Shown here: one piece after another, positions 5,598 through 8,031 of the stretch
Position numbering within the stretch: the stretch's first letter is position 1
Layout of the letters: every line of letters starts with the position of its first letter
From: Bradyrhizobiaceae bacterium
GTDB taxonomy: Bacteria > Pseudomonadota > Alphaproteobacteria > Rhizobiales > Xanthobacteraceae
DNA length: 8,031 bases
Assembly (NCBI GenBank): GCA_016793685.1
Contig: JAEULX010000100.1
Coordinates: forward strand, 1-8,031
Direction: 5' to 3'
Position numbers and translations under genes: made by a program
Notes under the pieces: generated by a model
Told to the model about the DNA's origin: nothing
Seen by the model: only the letters and a program-made list of their open reading frames with translations
Database searches by the model: none

Positions 5598-6482
5598 TCA
5601 CTCGCCGCCGACATAGCCGGCGATCTTCCACCCGCCTGCTTCCTTGACGTAGCAGAGCTGGTCGACCGCCAACGGCTGGACCGCGTCCGCCGCAACATAT
5701 CCGGTCTTGCCTGCCGGGGTGACGATGCGCAGCATCGTCGGCGGCGAAGTCGGCGCCGCCTGACTATCGTCTCCCGTTTCCGGCAGGATGCGAACGAGCG
5801 CCGTGCCCAGCTTGTCGATCACGGGCGCGCTGGCCGCATCCGATCCGCGCACCTCGACCTGCGGCGCGTTCGGATAGCCCCACTCGAACGGATCGGTGCC
5901 GGTGGTCTTGAGGAGCTGCTCGAACGCCTTGTCGTCGAAGCCGGCCGATGCCGGTGCGCACATCACGCCCTGGTGCTGGCCCTGATCGAACGGCTCCAGC
6001 GTCGGCTCCTGCGATGCCGCCGTCAATGTGTCCCAACCTGCTCCATCGGCCTCTTCGAGATCGATCGCCGCCGCCAGATTCTGCATCGCCGATTTCTTCT
6101 TGTCGGCCTTGTCGCCCTGTTCGCCCATAATGAAGAAATGCGCGGCGACGAGCTTGCCGAGCGCGGCCTTGTCTTTACGGCCCGCGATCTCGCCCAGTTC
6201 CTTGCGGAACGCCTCGAAGCTCGGATCGCTCGAGGCCTGGGGCAGCTTGATGGGGACTGGCTTATAGGGCTTCGGCGGCGCGGCCTGCGCCTGGCCCGGC
6301 CCATTCTGCGGAGCGCTCCCCGGCCCGCCCGGACTACCGGGCCCGCCACCGGGGCTGCCAGGTCCGCCGGCGGGAGGCAGTTGCGTCGGTCGCGGCAATT
6401 GTGATTGGGCGGCGAGCGGTCCGAGGCCTGCCGCAAGCGCGATCGCCGCTGAAAAAACCAGGACGTAACGTGACCCACGCAT
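5598..6482 (-). CDS. Conserved hypothetical exported protein with Pro/Gly linker and SH3-like C-terminus
   Basis: This is a 294-residue protein. Residues 1-26 form a signal peptide with a hydrophobic core (YVLVFSAAIALAAGLGPL) and a probable cut near AAQ-S. Residues 28-75 form a low-complexity linker of Pro, Gly, Ser and Gln with repeated GGPGSPGG-like units. A folded part begins about residue 86. It includes SDPSFEAFRKELGEIAGRKDKAALGKLVA, an acidic SAMQNLAAAIDLEEADGAGW helix region, MCAP with a single Cys (175), and FEQLLKTTGTDPFEWGYP. The final 45 or so residues (LRIVTPAGKTGYVAADAVQPL ... LCYVKEAGGWKIAGYVGG) look like a bacterial SH3 (SH3b) strand pattern. From memory, similar proteins of unknown function are common in Bradyrhizobium relatives. 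A periplasmic or envelope-bound role is inferred only. GGAG lies 6 nt before the ATG at 6482. Confidence 0.85.
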   Translation of the reverse strand: MRGSRYVLVFSAAIALAAGLGPLAAQSQLPRPTQLPPAGGPGSPGGGPGSPGGPGSAPQNGPGQAQAAPPKPYKPVPIKLPQASSDPSFEAFRKELGEIAGRKDKAALGKLVAAHFFIMGEQGDKADKKKSAMQNLAAAIDLEEADGAGWDTLTAASQEPTLEPFDQGQHQGVMCAPASAGFDDKAFEQLLKTTGTDPFEWGYPNAPQVEVRGSDAASAPVIDKLGTALVRILPETGDDSQAAPTSPPTMLRIVTPAGKTGYVAADAVQPLAVDQLCYVKEAGGWKIAGYVGGE

Positions 6483-6646
6483 TGAATGCTCCAGGTTTAA
6501 TTGTCGGAGGGATGATGCCTATGCCATAGCTAGCGGCAGATTGCGACGGCGGTACGGCTTCTTGTGGAGGACCGCACCCGCGCTCGGTGCGAGCATGATC
6601 GCGCGTGGTTCGCGGCCAAGGACGGGACACGCCCGGGAGAATCCGA

Positions 6647-6997
6647 ATGCCGGTCGTCTCGCCCTATGTTCTGCCGATCCTGCTGCTGCTCGCCTCCAAC
6701 CTGTTCATGACCACGGCCTGGTATTGGCACCTGCGTTTCCCGGAGGTGCCGATCTGGCGGGTGGTGCTGATCAGCTGGGGTCTGGCGTTGATCGAATACT
6801 GCCTTGCGGTTCCCGCCAATCGCTGGGGCGCGACGGTGTATTCCCCGGCGCAGCTGAAGACGATGCAGGAGGTGATCACGCTGATCGTGTTCGCCGGCTT
6901 CTCCTGGCTGTATCTGAACCAGCCGCTCGCCTGGAATCACGCCGTAGGTTTCGCGTTCATCGCCCTTGGGGCGTTTTTTGTCTTTCATCGCTGGTAG
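6647..6997 (+). CDS. DUF486 / DMT-type four-helix membrane protein
   Basis: This 116-residue inner-membrane protein has four hydrophobic segments at about 6-25, 36-54, 74-91 and 97-114. The family landmarks are visible: NLFMTTAWYWHLR (18-30), the acidic residue in LALIEYCLAVPANRWG (47-61), YSPAQLKTMQEVITL (65-79) and an AFFVFHRW end. DUF486 proteins belong to the drug/metabolite transporter superfamily as small single-unit members; the transported substrate is unknown. A GTG at 6605 would add 14 polar residues, but the ATG at 6647 gives the usual family length and has GGGAGA about 7 nt upstream, so it is preferred. The gene is divergent from the exported-protein gene and convergent with the next one. 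Confidence 0.92.
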   Translation: MPVVSPYVLPILLLLASNLFMTTAWYWHLRFPEVPIWRVVLISWGLALIEYCLAVPANRWGATVYSPAQLKTMQEVITLIVFAGFSWLYLNQPLAWNHAVGFAFIALGAFFVFHRW

Positions 6998-6999
6998 GC

Positions 7000-7034
7000 G
7001 CCGACGCGGGAGTCCCCCGGCCCCCGCGGTCGGC
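7000..7034. terminator. GC-rich hairpin between convergent genes, no T-run
   Basis: GCCGAC (7000-7005) pairs with GTCGGC (7029-7034) and GCGGG (7006-7010) with CCCGC (7023-7027), leaving one bulged G and a 12-nt loop. It sits right after the DUF486 stop and just before the stop of the opposing gene. Neither strand has a T-run after the stem, so it is at best a non-canonical terminator or an mRNA 3'-end protector. Confidence 0.4.
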
Positions 7035-7045
7035 ACGCTACCTGC

Positions 7046-7345
7046 TCACCCTTCGCGGCGAGCGCGCTCGATAGGAAAGAGCGCGACGAGGCCGCCGGCG
7101 TAGACCATGGCCAAAGCCAGCCGCGCGGCGAATGCAACGCCGCCATCGGTGTCGTGAACCGATTGCAGCACTCCCGCTTCGGCGATTTCCATCGTGACGG
7201 CGGTCACCGCGATCGCCGTGGCGACGATCAGCGCCAGCGTTGCGACGAGTTGCGCGATCACTGCGGAGCGATGCCGATGAAAACGCGTGATGTGGGCGGG
7301 ATGAGAAAAGCCGAGAGTATTATCGTTACTGGGTGCACTGAGCAT
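7046..7345 (-). CDS. Small two-helix membrane protein of unknown function
   Basis: This 99-residue protein has two predicted membrane helices, about 28-52 (SAVIAQLVATLALIVATAIAVTAVT) and 70-91 (VAFAARLALAMVYAGGLVALFP). A polar, His/Arg-rich N-terminus (HPAHITRFHRHR, 15-26) precedes them and an RRE tail follows. The frame is open further upstream to 7492, but the ATG at 7345 has GGAG 8 nt before it and opens with the MLSAPSNDNT sequence, whose APSNDN motif I associate with small Rhizobiales proteins. The earlier stretch is basic and repeat-like. I do not recognise a family or function. Two closely spaced helices with short charged ends suggest a small inner-membrane protein. Confidence 0.6.
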   Translation of the reverse strand: MLSAPSNDNTLGFSHPAHITRFHRHRSAVIAQLVATLALIVATAIAVTAVTMEIAEAGVLQSVHDTDGGVAFAARLALAMVYAGGLVALFPIERARREG

Positions 7346-7693
7346 GGGGTGTGCTCCACTGACTGGATACCGATACAACTGTCTCGAAGCCGCTTTATTC
7401 GCTGCGGCCCGCGCCTTCATCCGAACGGCGGAAATGACTGCGCGGAGGGCCAAATGCGCGGTCCGGCGTAAAAAATATCTTAAGCGTGACACCCCGCCCG
7501 CAGCCCCTCCGGCAGCCGCCTGACGGCTGCTTGCGAGAAACCCTCGTATTTTTGCGTACTTCGCCGGCCGAACGAATTTTTTCGCCCCGCCTTCAGCGCT
7601 CGATCAACTTTTTGCGAGCGGTCGCCGACCCCTGTTTTCGCGCGGTTTGAGCGCCTCGCCACTCTGCCGAGGAGCGCCCGCCGCGCGGTCCTC
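7346..7693. other. Intergenic region without a convincing gene
   Basis: This 348-bp stretch lies between two minus-strand genes. It holds a perfect 7-bp stem-loop (GCAGCCG 7512-7518 / CGGCTGC 7524-7530, loop CCTGA). It also has a small dyad TTCG 7560-7563 / CGAA 7569-7572 followed closely by six T residues, and several further A/T-tracts (for example around 7471-7480 and 7551-7554). An open minus-strand frame (7480-7701) overlaps the end of the upstream gene, is Arg/Lys-rich, has no ribosome site and resembles nothing I know. The stretch probably carries the 3' end of the SemiSWEET message and the promoter of the small membrane protein, but no promoter could be placed with confidence. Confidence 0.4.
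7512..7530. repeat. Perfect 7-bp stem-loop
   Basis: The arms GCAGCCG (7512-7518) and CGGCTGC (7524-7530) flank a 5-nt loop. It lies about 165 nt beyond the stop of the minus-strand SemiSWEET gene. There is no adjacent T-run on the minus strand, so terminator function is uncertain. Confidence 0.4.
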
Positions 7694-7957
7694 TCAGCCA
7701 TACCGGAGCTTCAATGCGAGGATCACCAGCATCAGCGCCAGCGTGGTCAGGTTCGAGCCGATCACCGGCCAGTCCAGCCGCGCCACGCCGTAGGCCAGCC
7801 AGCAGGCGATGCCGACAGTGAAGGCGACGGTGGTGATGAGGGACAGCGCCCGCGTATCCTTCTCGCGAATGATCTTCACGGCCTGTGGCAGCCAGCAGCT
7901 TGGCGGCAGCGCGCCGAGCGTTCGCGCGCAGACTGTGTGCCCGGAACGGAGGCGCAC
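7694..7957 (-). CDS. SemiSWEET-type sugar transporter with abnormal N-terminus (possibly 5' damaged)
   Basis: Residues 22-87 are a clear SemiSWEET (MtN3-like) protein. They contain the PQ motif WLPQAVKIIREKDTRALSL (22-40), a second helix (ITTVAFTVGIACWLAYGV, 41-58) and a third helix with the conserved Asn (VIGSNLTTLALMLVILALKLRYG, 65-87). SemiSWEETs are three-helix half-transporters that dimerise to move sugars across the inner membrane. Normally a hydrophobic helix of about 15 residues precedes the PQ motif. Here only LGALPPSC remains, after a polar MRLRSGHTVCART. The putative GTG start at 7957 lacks a ribosome site and sits in a hairpin. The gene may be 5'-truncated and inactive, or its true start may be undetected. 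The call of family is firm; that of an intact product is not. Confidence 0.6.
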   Translation of the reverse strand: MRLRSGHTVCARTLGALPPSCWLPQAVKIIREKDTRALSLITTVAFTVGIACWLAYGVARLDWPVIGSNLTTLALMLVILALKLRYG

Positions 7958-7959
7958 AC
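7935..7959. repeat. GTGTGC-N13-GCACAC hairpin at the SemiSWEET 5' end
   Basis: GTGTGC (7935-7940) and GCACAC (7954-7959) flank a 13-nt loop. The same arms with the same 13-nt spacing, and the same preceding CT, occur at 791-815 inside the long structured element. The remaining 72 bp to the window edge are GC-rich with no gene seen. Confidence 0.4.
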
Positions 7960-8031
7960 GTTGGGGCGGCGGCGCGCCGTGGCAGACGTGCGTTGCCTTG
8001 CCAAAGCCGGCCCGTGCGCCTAGGTTCCGGT

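Noticed and set aside
7346..7492. Longer form of the small membrane protein starting at 7492
   Set aside because: The extra 49 residues are basic and not membrane-like, whereas the ATG at 7345 has a properly spaced GGAG.
7480..7701. 73-codon basic minus-strand frame after the SemiSWEET gene
   Set aside because: It starts inside the upstream gene by chance overlap of ATG and stop, has no ribosome site, and is Arg/Lys-rich without a recognisable fold.
1..8031. CRISPR array, tRNA, rRNA, insertion sequence or integrase
   Set aside because: No regularly spaced repeats, cloverleaf, transposase motifs or terminal inverted repeats with target duplications were seen on reading both strands.

Overview
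The window looks like a chromosomal segment of a GC-rich alphaproteobacterium. It most likely comes from the Hyphomicrobiales and resembles Bradyrhizobiaceae, Nitrobacteraceae or Xanthobacteraceae. The evidence is strong G/C third-position bias, a CobB/XdhC/GST/DUF486 gene set typical of that group, a secreted Pro/Gly-linker protein of a kind familiar from these families, and a long GC-rich intergenic repeat that I recall only from their genomes. Assignment to a genus is not possible from sequence reading alone. I saw no rRNA, tRNA, transposase, integrase or CRISPR array.

Layout. (1) 1-379, minus strand: a BrnT-type toxin gene and the 5' end of its CopG/BrnA-like antitoxin gene overlap by 20 bp. 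A short inverted repeat covers the toxin start and may be the autoregulatory operator. (2) About 380-1016: no credible gene. Most of this (about 480-990) is a chain of GC-rich hairpins that I interpret as a dispersed structured repeat ending just upstream of the next operon. (3) 1017-2214, plus strand: a CobB-type sirtuin and a single-domain RelA/SpoT-like HD hydrolase form a probable operon. (4) 2284-3393, minus strand: a class III-like zinc alcohol dehydrogenase, convergent with the HD gene. (5) 3514-4561, plus strand: two adjacent XdhC/CoxI genes, one per domain, implying maturation of a molybdenum hydroxylase that is not in the window. (6) 4562-4814: an intergenic stretch with a perfect 14-bp tandem duplication and an AT-rich patch, leading into a glutathione S-transferase gene (4815-5447). 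(7) A strong bidirectional terminator (5526-5571) separates the GST from a convergent gene for an exported protein (5598-6482, minus). (8) A divergent DUF486 four-helix membrane protein (6647-6997, plus) converges on a small two-helix membrane protein (7046-7345, minus) with a GC-rich hairpin between them. (9) 7346-7693 has no convincing gene. (10) 7694-7957, minus: a SemiSWEET-type gene whose first membrane helix looks damaged or replaced.

The genes are mostly independent housekeeping or accessory functions. The two cases with an obvious joint role are the sirtuin/HD pair (protein deacylation state next to a possible alarmone-type hydrolase) and the two XdhC halves. No previously undescribed multi-gene system is evident. 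The items most worth checking are the structured repeat and its possible promoter role, the sirtuin-HD pairing, and the damaged SemiSWEET 5' end with its repeat-like upstream hairpin.
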